Made by a program: the position numbers and the translations under genes. A DNA stretch of 35,735 nucleotides from a virus. Position 1 is the first letter of the stretch. Each line of letters opens with the position of its first letter. Under the pieces are notes generated by a model that was not told the origin of the DNA, did not search any database, and worked only from the letters and a program-made list of their open reading frames with translations. Positions 1 through 8,662 of this stretch are shown here, piece after piece. The stretch is taken from IMG/VR virus record IMGVR_UViG_3300042691_027157, positions 1-35,735 of that record. One strand, given 5' to 3'.

Positions 1-1
1 A

Positions 2-568
2 GATCATGCCGCTAGTGAGTGGCAGATCAAAATCCAGCCCGACAGTATGTCGCGTGCCGATTACGCGCAAGATAGACAAGACACTGTGGAGATGTTGGGA
101 GTCATCACACCCTTCCTTGAGAAAATGGCTGCTGCGATGCAAGCTGCTCCGGCCATCGCACCGTTCATGGTCACCTTGCTCAAATTCGTGGTGTCTAAGT
201 TCCGTGCGGGCAAGGACGTTGAGAGCAGCATGGACGCCATGCTCAACAACGTGATGAAGGAGATGCAAACGCCGAAACCTCAGCCCCCGAACCCGGAGCT
301 TATCAAAGCTCAAGCTCACGTGGGAGCTTTGAAGGCGAAGACGCAAGGTGGTCTGCAAGCACTGGCCATGAAAACTCAAGCCGACATTGCGATGAAGCAG
401 CAGAAACAAGCTGCCGAGTTGGAAGCAGCGCAGCAAGAGACCAGCAGTGCGTCGCAATCCGCAGCGTTTGAGAAGATGTTGAGTTTGTTCAAAACCGTGA
501 CCGAAGTCGAGCTCAAGAAAGACTTGGCAGAGGCGAAGAAAAAGGAGAGTGAAGATGGCAAGGAGTAG
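2..568 (+). CDS. Portal protein, C-terminal part (partial)
   Basis: The reading frame is open from the first bases of the window, so only the last 188 codons of a larger gene are present; the ATG at 47 is internal. The portal is the dodecameric ring at the head vertex through which DNA is packaged and ejected. The part seen begins with a segment around SRADYAQDRQDTVEMLG typical of portal C-terminal regions in short-tailed phages, then a hydrophobic helix (APFMVTLLKFVVSKF), then a long Gln/Lys/Ala/Glu-rich helical tail that probably forms the coiled barrel. The stop lies 14 bases inside the next gene. Position directly before scaffold and capsid supports the call. The terminase genes expected upstream are outside the window. 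Confidence 0.7.
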   Translation, partial: DHAASEWQIKIQPDSMSRADYAQDRQDTVEMLGVITPFLEKMAAAMQAAPAIAPFMVTLLKFVVSKFRAGKDVESSMDAMLNNVMKEMQTPKPQPPNPELIKAQAHVGALKAKTQGGLQALAMKTQADIAMKQQKQAAELEAAQQETSSASQSAAFEKMLSLFKTVTEVELKKDLAEAKKKESEDGKE

Positions 569-896
569 GTGGGTGTATTCAGGAAGTGAAGTGATCGCTG
601 AGTACCGTAACGACGAGCTCGTCTGGGCCAAAGATATGTCAACTCAGACGAAAGAATCCGCACCGTACATCACACCGGATCTTCCTGACAAGGTCAGTAC
701 GATCGACGGCACTCTAATCTCTGGTCGTGCCGGGTTGCGAGAACATTGTAAGAGATACGATGTCGTACCTACAGAGGACCTCAAAGGTCTACCACCCAAG
801 ACTATGTTCCGCCCTGTAGAGCATTCTAAGCGTGAGAGAGAAGAGATCAAACAGTTCATGTCTCACATCTATGATTCACTTGGAGGTCGTCCGTAA
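555..896 (+). CDS. Conserved structural-module protein of unknown function
   Basis: This is a 113-residue soluble protein with no signal peptide or membrane segment. ATG 555 is chosen over GTG 549 because AAGGAG at 542-547 sits 7 bases before it. It overlaps the portal stop by 14 bases and its own stop overlaps the scaffold start by one base (TAATG), so it is translated with the head genes. The middle holds a compact stretch (SGRAGLREHCKRYDVVPT, then LKGLPPKTM) that I recognise as recurring in small proteins between portal and scaffold genes of podoviruses, without an assigned function. A role in head assembly is inferred from position only. Confidence 0.6.
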   Translation: MARSRWVYSGSEVIAEYRNDELVWAKDMSTQTKESAPYITPDLPDKVSTIDGTLISGRAGLREHCKRYDVVPTEDLKGLPPKTMFRPVEHSKREREEIKQFMSHIYDSLGGRP

Positions 897-2119
897 TGGA
901 TATCCGCGAAGCACTGACGCAAGCTGTAGAAAAAGTGGAGAAAGAACAAGAAATTACTGTGGAGACTACCAATGTCGACGCAAGTGCAGGATCAACTGTT
1001 GATGTTACAACTACAGAAACCGTTCCCAAGACCGAAACCGCTCCAGCCACAGGATCTGGCGATGTTGAGCAGAAACCTGTGGCAACAGGAGACGAGAATC
1101 AAGGAACTGACAAAGGAGATGACAGTAAGCTGGCGTCTGAATCTGCCACTAAAGAAAAGACTGGAGACACTGGAAAGCCAGACGTCGGAACTAAACCAGA
1201 TACAAGTACGAAAGAAGATAATTCTGCAGACGGCAGCTCTGGTCGGTTTAGAGTAGATCGTCCTCCGCAATCGTGGAAAGGTCCTGCGCGTGATGCGTGG
1301 AACGAGCTACCCGTCGCTACTCGTCAAGAGATCGTGCGACGCGAGCGTGCGTTCGACGCCGCCATGCGGGAGTCTGCGGGTGCCCGTGAGTTCGCTATTG
1401 GGTTTCAGAAGCTGATCGAACCCTACCGTGAGCGTTTGATTTCTCAAGGTGGTGGCAACGAGATCAACGCCATCAAGAGTCTACTGGAAGCTGAGCGCAT
1501 TCTTCACTCTGGTTCGCAGCAGCAGAAAGCGAAGGCTATCGCCAATTTCGTGGCGAGCTACGGGGTCAGCATTGAAGAGCTTGACAAAGAACTCTCCGCG
1601 AACCCGAGCGCAACTATCGCAGGTACGCCGCTCGTGGAAACCATTCGTCGAGAGATTGGTCAAAGCCTTGCACCGATCAATCAGTACATCTCACAGCAAC
1701 GAGTTCCGGTGCAGCAGACTCCTGCTCCCGCACAAGGACTTGAAGCCGAACTGATGTCTATGGCGAAGGACTTTGTCAACTTCGAGTTTCTCAATGACGT
1801 ACTCGAAGACATGGCAGACATTATGGAGTCGCATGCGCGCAGGGGGGTTGCAATTACCGCAGCGCAGGCGTACACTAAGGCCGTCAAGATTCATCCAGAC
1901 ATTGGACCGCAGATTGAAGCTCGTGAAGCTGAAGCGAACAGAAGGGCTCTCGCTAAACAGCTTGACGAGCAAGCCAAGAAAGCAAAAGGCGCGTCTGTAT
2001 CCGTGAGTGGAGCTCCTCTAGGAAAGCCCACCACTCAAATCTCTGGAAATCCTGGCGACTTGCGAGGAACACTCCTCGCAGCAATGTCTCAAGTAGAGAA
2101 CGGGCAAGGGAGAATCTGA
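896..2119 (+). CDS. Capsid scaffolding protein
   Basis: A 407-residue, strongly hydrophilic protein directly upstream of the capsid gene, the usual place for the scaffold that shapes the procapsid and leaves before DNA packaging. Residues about 15-115 are low-complexity and acidic (Thr/Glu/Asp/Lys-rich). From about residue 118 there is an ordered helical segment starting RPPQSWKGPARDAWNELP, a signature of podoviral scaffold proteins, followed by amphipathic helices to the C-terminus. No signal peptide or membrane segment is present. The start overlaps the upstream stop and the end overlaps the next ATG. The N-terminal half would be expected to be unstructured. Confidence 0.7.
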   Translation: MDIREALTQAVEKVEKEQEITVETTNVDASAGSTVDVTTTETVPKTETAPATGSGDVEQKPVATGDENQGTDKGDDSKLASESATKEKTGDTGKPDVGTKPDTSTKEDNSADGSSGRFRVDRPPQSWKGPARDAWNELPVATRQEIVRRERAFDAAMRESAGAREFAIGFQKLIEPYRERLISQGGGNEINAIKSLLEAERILHSGSQQQKAKAIANFVASYGVSIEELDKELSANPSATIAGTPLVETIRREIGQSLAPINQYISQQRVPVQQTPAPAQGLEAELMSMAKDFVNFEFLNDVLEDMADIMESHARRGVAITAAQAYTKAVKIHPDIGPQIEAREAEANRRALAKQLDEQAKKAKGASVSVSGAPLGKPTTQISGNPGDLRGTLLAAMSQVENGQGRI

Positions 2120-2304
2120 TGAGGTCAACCTTTCTTGTTCGCAGTGTGACAGGTAGGAACAAGCGGGATCGTCAAGACGCTCCCGACGAGTTTAAGGAAG
2201 AGTCACCCGAGACACCTCTTAGCAGAGTGCCACTCGGCCAGGGTAAATCCAAGACTAAGGATTCCCAACCGGAGAGTAATAATCTCCCACCGGGTCGAAA
2301 TTAG
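2119..2304 (+). CDS. Small charged protein between scaffold and capsid
   Basis: The ATG overlaps the scaffold stop (ATGA), suggesting translational coupling. The product is 61 residues, very rich in Arg, Lys, Glu, Asp, Pro and Ser, with no predicted fold beyond a short hydrophobic start. I do not recognise a family. It could be a small head accessory protein or a non-functional frame filling the gap before the capsid gene. Support is the tight coupling and the lack of any other reading for these bases. Confidence 0.4.
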   Translation: MRSTFLVRSVTGRNKRDRQDAPDEFKEESPETPLSRVPLGQGKSKTKDSQPESNNLPPGRN

Positions 2305-2334
2305 TCAAGAGTCTAACCAACTTTTGGAGATATC

Positions 2335-3315
2335 ATGGCATTCGCCAACTCTGCTATTTCTGACATCATTGCTACGACTATTCAAAGTCGTACGGGTGTC
2401 ATTCAAGACAACGTAACGAAAAACAACGCTCTTCTGTCTCGTATGAAGACGAAGGGTAATCTGAAGCCGTTCTCTGGCGGTAACGAAATTCTTCAAGAGA
2501 TTTCGTTCGCTGAAAACGGCAACGCCGGATGGTACTCGGGCTACGAAACTCTGCCGATCGCTGCGCAGGATGTTATCAGTGCTGCCGCTTACGCGATCAA
2601 ACAGTGTGCGTGTCCCGTCACTATCTCTGGTCTCGAACAACTGCAGAACGCGGGTAAAGAGCAGATTATCGATCTGCTGGAGAACCGTGTGACGGTAGCC
2701 GAGTCTAGCATGGCCAACCTCGTCGCAGCGTCCATCTACTCCGACGGTACTGGCTTCGGCGGTAAAGAAATCGATGGTCTTGCTCGTCAAGTGCCTACGG
2801 CACCCACCACGGGCTCCGTCGGCGGCATTGATCGAGCCACCTGGACGTTCTGGCGATCCAAGATCTTCGACTGCTCGACGGATGGCGGTGCGATCGCTAG
2901 TGCAGCCAACATCGTCGGCTATATGAACCGTCTGTGGGCCTCGCTCGTACGTGGTATGGACCGTCCTGACCTCGTTGTCATGGACAACGTGTACTGGGGC
3001 TTCTACACTGCGGCTGTGCAAGACAAGCAGCGTTTCACGTCTTCTAGCGACGCAACCACGGGTTTCGTGTCTCTGAAGTTTATGGATGCGGACGTGGTGC
3101 TCGACGGTGGTATCGGTGGCTTTATCGCAGCGAACACGATGTTCATGCTGAACAGCAAGTTCCTGCATTTCCGCCCTCACCGTGATCGCAACATGGTGCC
3201 CCTGTCTCCTGGTCAGCGTTGGTCGGTGAATCAGGACGCTGCGGTTCAAATTCTTGCTTGGGCTGGCAATATGACCTCGTCTGGTCTCCAGTTCCAGGGC
3301 AAGATGGTCGACTAA
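2335..3315 (+). CDS. Major capsid protein
   Basis: A 326-residue protein forming the head shell. It starts at an ATG with TTGGAG about 7 bases upstream. The sequence has the features of the HK97-fold capsid family used by podoviruses: an N-terminal segment (AISDIIATTIQSRTGVIQDNV), a region resembling an E-loop around SGGNEILQEISFAENGNAGWYSGYE, then a Gly/Ala-rich central part with ENRVTVAESSMANLVA, and a C-terminal portion containing HFRPHRDRNM. Position between the scaffold and the decoration-like protein agrees. The codons are regular for a highly expressed gene. A 340-codon open frame on the opposite strand is only its shadow. Confidence 0.85.
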   Translation: MAFANSAISDIIATTIQSRTGVIQDNVTKNNALLSRMKTKGNLKPFSGGNEILQEISFAENGNAGWYSGYETLPIAAQDVISAAAYAIKQCACPVTISGLEQLQNAGKEQIIDLLENRVTVAESSMANLVAASIYSDGTGFGGKEIDGLARQVPTAPTTGSVGGIDRATWTFWRSKIFDCSTDGGAIASAANIVGYMNRLWASLVRGMDRPDLVVMDNVYWGFYTAAVQDKQRFTSSSDATTGFVSLKFMDADVVLDGGIGGFIAANTMFMLNSKFLHFRPHRDRNMVPLSPGQRWSVNQDAAVQILAWAGNMTSSGLQFQGKMVD

Positions 3316-3326
3316 GGAGAGCCACA

Positions 3327-3812
3327 ATGTACCTCATTGGAATTGATCCCACTCAGGTGTGGACTAGCACGGAAACTCCTCCGTTCAAGCTTGGCGAGAC
3401 TGCCATGGATGATCTGGGAAACATCTACACGTTTGTTCGTGCGGATGGTGGTGGAGTACCGCAATGGTACGTCGCAGCCATCGAGTCTTCCACGTACACG
3501 GCAGATCAAGTTGAAACCACTACTTCTGCTCCTGGAGACTCTCAAGGGTACCCTGTGGGGGTAGCACCTGCCGCCATCGGTGCGAGTGGATACGGGTGGC
3601 TTCTTCGCAACGGTATTGGCTCTTGCCGAGTCGCTGCCAGTGCTGCGAAGGGAACTATTCTGAACTCTACCGCCACCGCAGGTCAACTTGATGACGACGC
3701 TACTGCTGGCTCCGAAGTTATCGACGGTATTTCTCTTCTCGTCGCTAACGGGGGTGCTGCGGGGGTAGTTTCTGCCATCTTCTCTTGGCCTCGAATCGGT
3801 CGTACTCTGTAA
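3327..3812 (+). CDS. Putative head decoration protein
   Basis: A 161-residue protein rich in Gly, Ala, Ser and Thr. The start is ATG 3327, with AAGGAG at 3314-3319, 12 bases after the capsid stop; longer in-frame starts would run into the capsid gene. No membrane segment or signal is present. The composition and the place immediately after the capsid gene are those of small beta-rich proteins that bind the outside of phage heads. A short helix-like C-terminus follows a beta-strand-rich middle. An intrinsic terminator begins 4 bases after the stop, so head genes end here as a transcription unit. The function is inferred from context. Confidence 0.5.
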   Translation: MYLIGIDPTQVWTSTETPPFKLGETAMDDLGNIYTFVRADGGGVPQWYVAAIESSTYTADQVETTTSAPGDSQGYPVGVAPAAIGASGYGWLLRNGIGSCRVAASAAKGTILNSTATAGQLDDDATAGSEVIDGISLLVANGGAAGVVSAIFSWPRIGRTL

Positions 3813-3816
3813 CTTG

Positions 3817-3841
3817 AAGGGGGCGCAAGCCCCCTTTCTTT
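3817..3841 (+). terminator. Intrinsic terminator after the head genes
   Basis: AAGGGGGC (3817-3824), GCAA loop, GCCCCCTT (3829-3836), then TCTTT. This is an 8-bp perfect stem with a stable GNRA-type tetraloop. It lies between the decoration-like gene and the tailspike and should reduce, not necessarily abolish, transcription into the tail genes. Confidence 0.85.
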
Positions 3842-3852
3842 AGGAGCATTTG

Positions 3853-5697
3853 ATGGCCGATATTGGGCAAGATTTCAGCAGTCCCGAAGCAGGGGACTAC
3901 GGTCTCATTCCAGGTGGCAACCCTAGTAAAACAAGGGCAGCTCTGCAAAGTATCCTGGACGCTGGCGGTGACGTCACATTTACGCGGCCGGGGATCTACG
4001 AGATCGACGACGCCCTGCGTATTGGGGATGACACACATCTGCGCATCGGCAAAGGTGTGACCTTAGTTGCGACGTCTAAGTCTGGTCTTACGGGAAAGCC
4101 ACTTCTGATAACCGAGGCGTATTCGCGCCGGTCGCAAGCCGTCACCGTAACGTGTACGTGGTCGTCCGGCACTTCAATGAACGTTCTGTGGACTGCGCAC
4201 GGTCTCGCGGTGGGTGACTGCATCTGGATTCAGGGCGCGACGCTTTCGGTTTACAACACTATCGCCCGTGTGCTTGCGGTTGTCGACGCCAACAATGTGA
4301 CTGTTGATCTTCAGTACGTGCCATCGGGCGCAGTCTCTGGAACGACGACCGCGCTCAAGTGCAACAAGAACATCCGCGTGCAGATCGACGGCATGCTCGA
4401 CCTCAACTACCCGAATCAAGTGTCTGGCGCCGGGCTGGACGCGGTAGGCGTGCATCTTTGCTTGGTCGATGGTCTTGTCGTCGATTCCCTGAACATCAAG
4501 AACGTCGAGAAGTGGGTCATGCAGACCAGCGCGCTCCGCAATGCGTCGGTGCGGAACGTCTACATCGACGGCACCAACTCGGACGGACCCAAGATCATCG
4601 GACCGGCCATCAATGTGCACTATGACGGCATCGGGGGAACCTGCAACGATGACGTGTTCTCCATGCAGGCGAGGGTGCCGGCCGCGTTCGCATCGCAAAT
4701 CTGGACGAACGGGGACATTGTCAACTGCTCGGTGCAAAACGTAAATGGGCGCACGGGCGGATTCGGTCAGGTGTCTCTGTACCCAACCAATACCGAGCGC
4801 ATGCTCGGAATCAAGGTTGAGAACATCGCCGGCGTTTCGGTCGGCGGGCAGGGCGTCAAAGTACAGGCGGAGCATTCTGCGTCGGATGTCATTGACTCGC
4901 TGTCAATTGACAACGTAACCACCACGTGTGTGCAGGGCGTGCGCGTGGGTCGTACGGCGGCAAACGGCGCAATCGTGCAGTCCTTGGAGGTGCGAAACCT
5001 CAACCCGCAGTGTCAGACAACTTCGGCCGCTCCATTTCTCATCGACGCAGGATGCGCGGTATGGGATGGAAACATCCACTTCGCGCTCGATGACACGAAC
5101 GTTTATGGCACGGCTGTGCAGTACGCGGCCATCTCTAACGGAACGCATCGGCGTCTCAAGTTCTCCGGGATCATCAACGGTGGCGGCTCGGCGCGCGGGA
5201 TTCAGTTCTCGACTACAGCACTCGGCGACTATGCGGAAATCTCGCTAGAGATGCGAACCGGGGATCAGGTATGCAACAACGCGGCAACTGGTGCGATTGG
5301 AACAATCGCGTTCAAGGGCTGCGACACGACGACCGCAACGGTCATGCAACCTGCACAGTCTTGCACGCTCGTGTTCGAGGGCAACCGATTCCACAACGCA
5401 TCGAACGGCCTGATCCGTTGTACTGGAACGCCGACTCTGACGGTGCGAAGCGCGGGTAATAACGTGCTGACGGGTACATCTGCATGGTACGTCGTTCCGT
5501 CCGGCACTCCGGTGACTTCGTTCTACGGGTGGGATGTTGCAATCGATCCAATTGCGGCTGTCGGAATTACGACTACTGCGGGTCAGTATTGTCTAAGCAC
5601 GCAGGCGGGTGTAGAAGGCGGTCCCTCGGTAAGAACCCCTGCAGGATGGGTGGCGCTCGGTACTGGTGCCTCTGGTGTGAATACGGTAATCACTTAA
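3853..5697 (+). CDS. Tailspike, right-handed beta-helix (pectate-lyase-like)
   Basis: A 614-residue protein likely to be the receptor-binding and polysaccharide-degrading spike. ATG 3853 follows TAGGAG; the TTG three bases earlier is less likely. Residues about 35-75 match the cap of pectate-lyase-type beta-helices: GGDVTFTRPGIYEIDDALRI followed by GVTL. The rest is a repetitive run of short strands rich in Asn, Val, Ile and Gly (for example VDGLVVDSLNIKNVEKW and ASVRNVYIDGTNSDG), as in coiled beta-helix domains. No catalytic residues can be assigned by eye. There is no obvious head-binding domain, so it may attach through another protein. Codons favour G or C in the third position more than in neighbouring genes, which suggests acquisition by transfer. 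It sits in the head region, apart from the other tail genes. Confidence 0.75.
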   Translation: MADIGQDFSSPEAGDYGLIPGGNPSKTRAALQSILDAGGDVTFTRPGIYEIDDALRIGDDTHLRIGKGVTLVATSKSGLTGKPLLITEAYSRRSQAVTVTCTWSSGTSMNVLWTAHGLAVGDCIWIQGATLSVYNTIARVLAVVDANNVTVDLQYVPSGAVSGTTTALKCNKNIRVQIDGMLDLNYPNQVSGAGLDAVGVHLCLVDGLVVDSLNIKNVEKWVMQTSALRNASVRNVYIDGTNSDGPKIIGPAINVHYDGIGGTCNDDVFSMQARVPAAFASQIWTNGDIVNCSVQNVNGRTGGFGQVSLYPTNTERMLGIKVENIAGVSVGGQGVKVQAEHSASDVIDSLSIDNVTTTCVQGVRVGRTAANGAIVQSLEVRNLNPQCQTTSAAPFLIDAGCAVWDGNIHFALDDTNVYGTAVQYAAISNGTHRRLKFSGIINGGGSARGIQFSTTALGDYAEISLEMRTGDQVCNNAATGAIGTIAFKGCDTTTATVMQPAQSCTLVFEGNRFHNASNGLIRCTGTPTLTVRSAGNNVLTGTSAWYVVPSGTPVTSFYGWDVAIDPIAAVGITTTAGQYCLSTQAGVEGGPSVRTPAGWVALGTGASGVNTVIT

Positions 5698-5716
5698 ACT
5701 AGAAAGGAGAGTGAAA

Positions 5717-6340
5717 ATGATGTACAGCAATGCCGATGTAGCAGTGATGCAGTCTCAACCTACCATGTTCGACGAACCGTTCAACATGCAGGACGATCCT
5801 CGCCACAAGATGGACGACAAGCTGTATGTCCAGTTCTACAAGCGAGCAGTCATGAATGCGTACAAATCTTCGCAAGAAGGTCGTCCGATTTTCGACGAGT
5901 TGGACTACGTGCGAGTCATCGTTCCTGGCTCCAAAGATGTGCTTGATGTGGAAGTTGAGCAGCAGTACCGTCAACGGTTCAGCAAGCAGTGGGAGAAGTA
6001 TCAGACCAAGCAGACTCAGTCTATGTCTGGTACGCCGCTCTCCACATGGCCTGCGCTTACGGTCGGCATGGTGGCTGAGTTGAACGCTTTGAACGTGTTC
6101 ACGGTTGAGCAGCTTGCCACCCTGAATGACGAGGTGGCTGGTCGTGTCATGGGCTTCAATATGCTCAAGCAGCGAGCTCAGGCGTTCCTTGATGCCGCTA
6201 GTGGTGATGCTGCGAACAGCAAGCTCGCTGCAGAACTCGAGAAGCGCGATCAAGAGATTGAGCTGCTCAAGCAGCAGATGCAAGAGCTCATGAAGCAGAC
6301 CGCAGCCGCCAAAGCTGCTCCTATCGAAAAGGCTAAGTAA
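5717..6340 (+). CDS. Conserved head-tail region protein with C-terminal coiled coil
   Basis: A 207-residue soluble protein. ATG 5717 is preceded by AAAGGAG at 5703-5709 with 7 bases spacing. Residues about 10-90 form a compact acidic/aromatic domain (KLYVQFYKRAVMNAY, DELDYVRVIVPGSKDVLDVEV). Residues about 110-155 resemble a helix-hairpin-helix-like segment (VAELNALNVFTVEQLATLNDEV). The last 45 residues are a clear coiled coil (ELEKRDQEIELLKQQMQELMKQ). Similar proteins occur beside capsid and adaptor genes of podoviruses without a defined role. The location suggests a structural or assembly function. Confidence 0.55.
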   Translation: MMYSNADVAVMQSQPTMFDEPFNMQDDPRHKMDDKLYVQFYKRAVMNAYKSSQEGRPIFDELDYVRVIVPGSKDVLDVEVEQQYRQRFSKQWEKYQTKQTQSMSGTPLSTWPALTVGMVAELNALNVFTVEQLATLNDEVAGRVMGFNMLKQRAQAFLDAASGDAANSKLAAELEKRDQEIELLKQQMQELMKQTAAAKAAPIEKAK

Positions 6341-6342
6341 TC

Positions 6343-7065
6343 ATGCGGGATACCGTTCTCGAAATCATACGTCAAGTATCTGGAGAGGTTGGTATCCCGC
6401 GTCCTTCTGCTGCTGTTTCGGCGCTTGACACTTCCACTCAACAGCTTTTGACTTTGCTGAAATCTGCAGGGTTTGAGCTGACGATCTACTACAACTGGGA
6501 ACAGTTGACTAAAGAGTGGCAGCAGACGACCACTGCTTCGGTGGACAGTTACGCGCTGCCCGCAGATTTCAGCTATTTCACTGATCAAACTCAATGGGAT
6601 CGCACGAATCGGTGGCCGTTGCTCGGTCCCAAATCTGGTCAAGAGTGGCAGTGGTTAAAGGGTGGTCTTCTTGCTTCTGGCCCGCGCATTCGCTATCGTC
6701 TGCGCGGCGGCAAGTTTTTGATTCATCCCGTACCCACTTCCGCACTTGACTTGCGAGCAGAGTACATCTCTTCGTACTGGATTGAGACAGATCCTATCGG
6801 CTCTGAAGTGTACAAGGGAACCATCACGGCTGACTCAGATATTCCTGTACTGGATTTTTGGCTACTCGTCAAGTATCTGAAATACAAGTTCTGGGCTGCG
6901 AAAGGGTTCGACACTACGTCTTACCGTGATGATTTTCTCATGGTGTTCGACTCGTTGACCGGTAAAGATAAAGGAGCGCCGTTACTCTCTTTGTCTCCGA
7001 AGCAAACCCCGATGCTGGTCGGCTATCACAGCGTGCCGGACGGTAGTTGGAACACTGGAGCTTGA
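6343..7065 (+). CDS. Head-to-tail adaptor protein
   Basis: A 240-residue protein starting 2 bases after the previous stop. The pattern at the N-terminus (RDTVLEIIRQVSGEVG, then STQQLLTLLKSAGFEL) and the following WEQLTKEW and YALPADFSYFTD segments match the gene product commonly found just before the tail hub gene in podoviruses, proposed to join the portal ring to the tail (functionally like P22 gp4 or T7 gp11). No signal or membrane segment is present. The stop is followed within two bases by the next start. The call rests on sequence style and gene order. Confidence 0.55.
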   Translation: MRDTVLEIIRQVSGEVGIPRPSAAVSALDTSTQQLLTLLKSAGFELTIYYNWEQLTKEWQQTTTASVDSYALPADFSYFTDQTQWDRTNRWPLLGPKSGQEWQWLKGGLLASGPRIRYRLRGGKFLIHPVPTSALDLRAEYISSYWIETDPIGSEVYKGTITADSDIPVLDFWLLVKYLKYKFWAAKGFDTTSYRDDFLMVFDSLTGKDKGAPLLSLSPKQTPMLVGYHSVPDGSWNTGA

Positions 7066-7066
7066 T

Positions 7067-8662
7067 GTGTGGTTCCCACGCAAGGCTAGCAGAGCGCAGA
7101 AACTAGCGTCTAAAGGCGACACTACACCCGCCCCTATCGGCGGGTTGAATGTTGTCGACAGTATTGTCACTATGCCGGTGACGGACGCACTTATTCTGCG
7201 CAACATGTTCCCGCAGCCGTACGGGGTGCTCGTTCGTAAAGGATTCAAAGAGCACGCCATCAACCTGCCGGACATCGTAGAAACTCTGATGTCTTACAAT
7301 AATCAGACAGGCACGAACGTTCTTCTGGCTGCGTGCAACACCGAGATTTACGACGTTACGACGGCTGGAGACTACGCTGCGGCAACGCCGAAATATACTG
7401 GATTGACGAACGCAAGGTGGCAGCATGTCAATTTCGCTAACTCCGCAGGCTCTCATCTTGTAGCGTTCAACGGCGCAGATGATGGTATCTGGTACAATGG
7501 CACTACGTATGCTCGACTGACGGCGGGTAACGGCACAGATTCTGGCACGTACAACGGCATTGATCCTGCAGATGTGATTCACTGCTGTGTACATCAGCGT
7601 CGACTGTGGGTGGTGCCTGTCGGCTCTACGAGCGCCTATTACCTTCCGGTCGATTCTGTCTTCGGCGTAGTGGCCGAGTTCGACTTCGGTCCATTGATGA
7701 GTGCCGGTGGATACATCATGGCTCTGGCCACATGGTCTATTGACTCTGGTGTGGGGGCTGACGATCATCTCGCAGTTATCACTAGCGAAGGTCAAGTGAT
7801 CGTGTATCGCGGTACGAACCCTGCCACTGCTGCTACCTGGGCGCTTGTGGGTGTGTATACGCAAGGACGCCCCATAGGCCGTCGCTGCGCCGTGAAATAC
7901 GCGGGCGACTTGGCGTTTCTGTCTGAATTCGGGCTACAGTCGCTAACACAGTCTCTCGTATCCACTAAAGTAGAGAACACGCCAGACACTGCGTACACAT
8001 ACAAGATTCAACCACTCATCTCTGACCTCATCACTGTGTATGGGTCCCTCTTTGGGTGGCAAATACTTGTGTTCCCACAGGTAAACATGTTAGTGTTAAA
8101 CATCCCAGTCTCAGAGACTCAGAGTCTTCAGCTTGCGATGAACACTATCACCAGAGCGTGGTGTCAGTTTGACGGTCTGAATGCCATCTGCTGGGAAACG
8201 TTCTACAGCGGGGCGTTCTTTGGCAGTGATACGAAGGTTTACCGCTTCTGGGAAGGTGCTCGTGACGACGCTGACTCTGCCGGTAACGGTGGCGTCAAAG
8301 TTTCTTTCGAAGCACAGACGGCGTTCAACTACTTTAAGACGCCAGGGCGTCAAAAGCATTTCAAGATGGCTCGCCCCACATTTGTCGGTAACGGGGCTCC
8401 AGGACACTACTTCGCAGTTAACACTGATTTCGATCTGAGCACAGTGTTCGGTTCTGCGTTGTCCACTGGTAGTTCAGCTGGAATCTGGAATGTGTCCAAT
8501 TGGGATCAAGGTGTGTGGGCGGGCAGCGACACGACATACAAGCCGTGGGGAAGCGTGGAAGGCATCGGCACCGCAGGGTCACTGCGAGTGAAAGGCGATG
8601 CTTCCGGTGAGGCACTGTGGACCTCTAACGATTGGGTTTACGAGGTCGGGGGAATGATCTAA
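7067..8662 (+). CDS. Tail hub / DNA-stabilisation protein (P22 gp10-like)
   Basis: A 531-residue protein with GTG start at 7067; GGAG at 7057-7060 gives 6 bases spacing. An overlapping ATG at 7065 is in another frame. The opening (KGDTTPAPIGGLNVVDS, then DALILRNMFPQPYGVLVRKGF) is typical of phage stabilisation and tail hub proteins. It is followed by repeats of beta strands with Gly-Asn-Thr turns (ARWQHVNFANSAGSHLVAFNG), consistent with a beta-propeller hub, and the conserved segment DLAFLSEFGLQSLTQ. It should close the portal channel and carry the tail appendages. It overlaps the next gene by one base. Confidence 0.65.
   Translation: MWFPRKASRAQKLASKGDTTPAPIGGLNVVDSIVTMPVTDALILRNMFPQPYGVLVRKGFKEHAINLPDIVETLMSYNNQTGTNVLLAACNTEIYDVTTAGDYAAATPKYTGLTNARWQHVNFANSAGSHLVAFNGADDGIWYNGTTYARLTAGNGTDSGTYNGIDPADVIHCCVHQRRLWVVPVGSTSAYYLPVDSVFGVVAEFDFGPLMSAGGYIMALATWSIDSGVGADDHLAVITSEGQVIVYRGTNPATAATWALVGVYTQGRPIGRRCAVKYAGDLAFLSEFGLQSLTQSLVSTKVENTPDTAYTYKIQPLISDLITVYGSLFGWQILVFPQVNMLVLNIPVSETQSLQLAMNTITRAWCQFDGLNAICWETFYSGAFFGSDTKVYRFWEGARDDADSAGNGGVKVSFEAQTAFNYFKTPGRQKHFKMARPTFVGNGAPGHYFAVNTDFDLSTVFGSALSTGSSAGIWNVSNWDQGVWAGSDTTYKPWGSVEGIGTAGSLRVKGDASGEALWTSNDWVYEVGGMI

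Noticed and set aside
2305-3327. 340-codon open frame on the minus strand across the capsid gene
   Set aside because: It is the antisense shadow of the capsid gene; its composition is Arg/His-rich and it has no ribosome site or neighbours on that strand.
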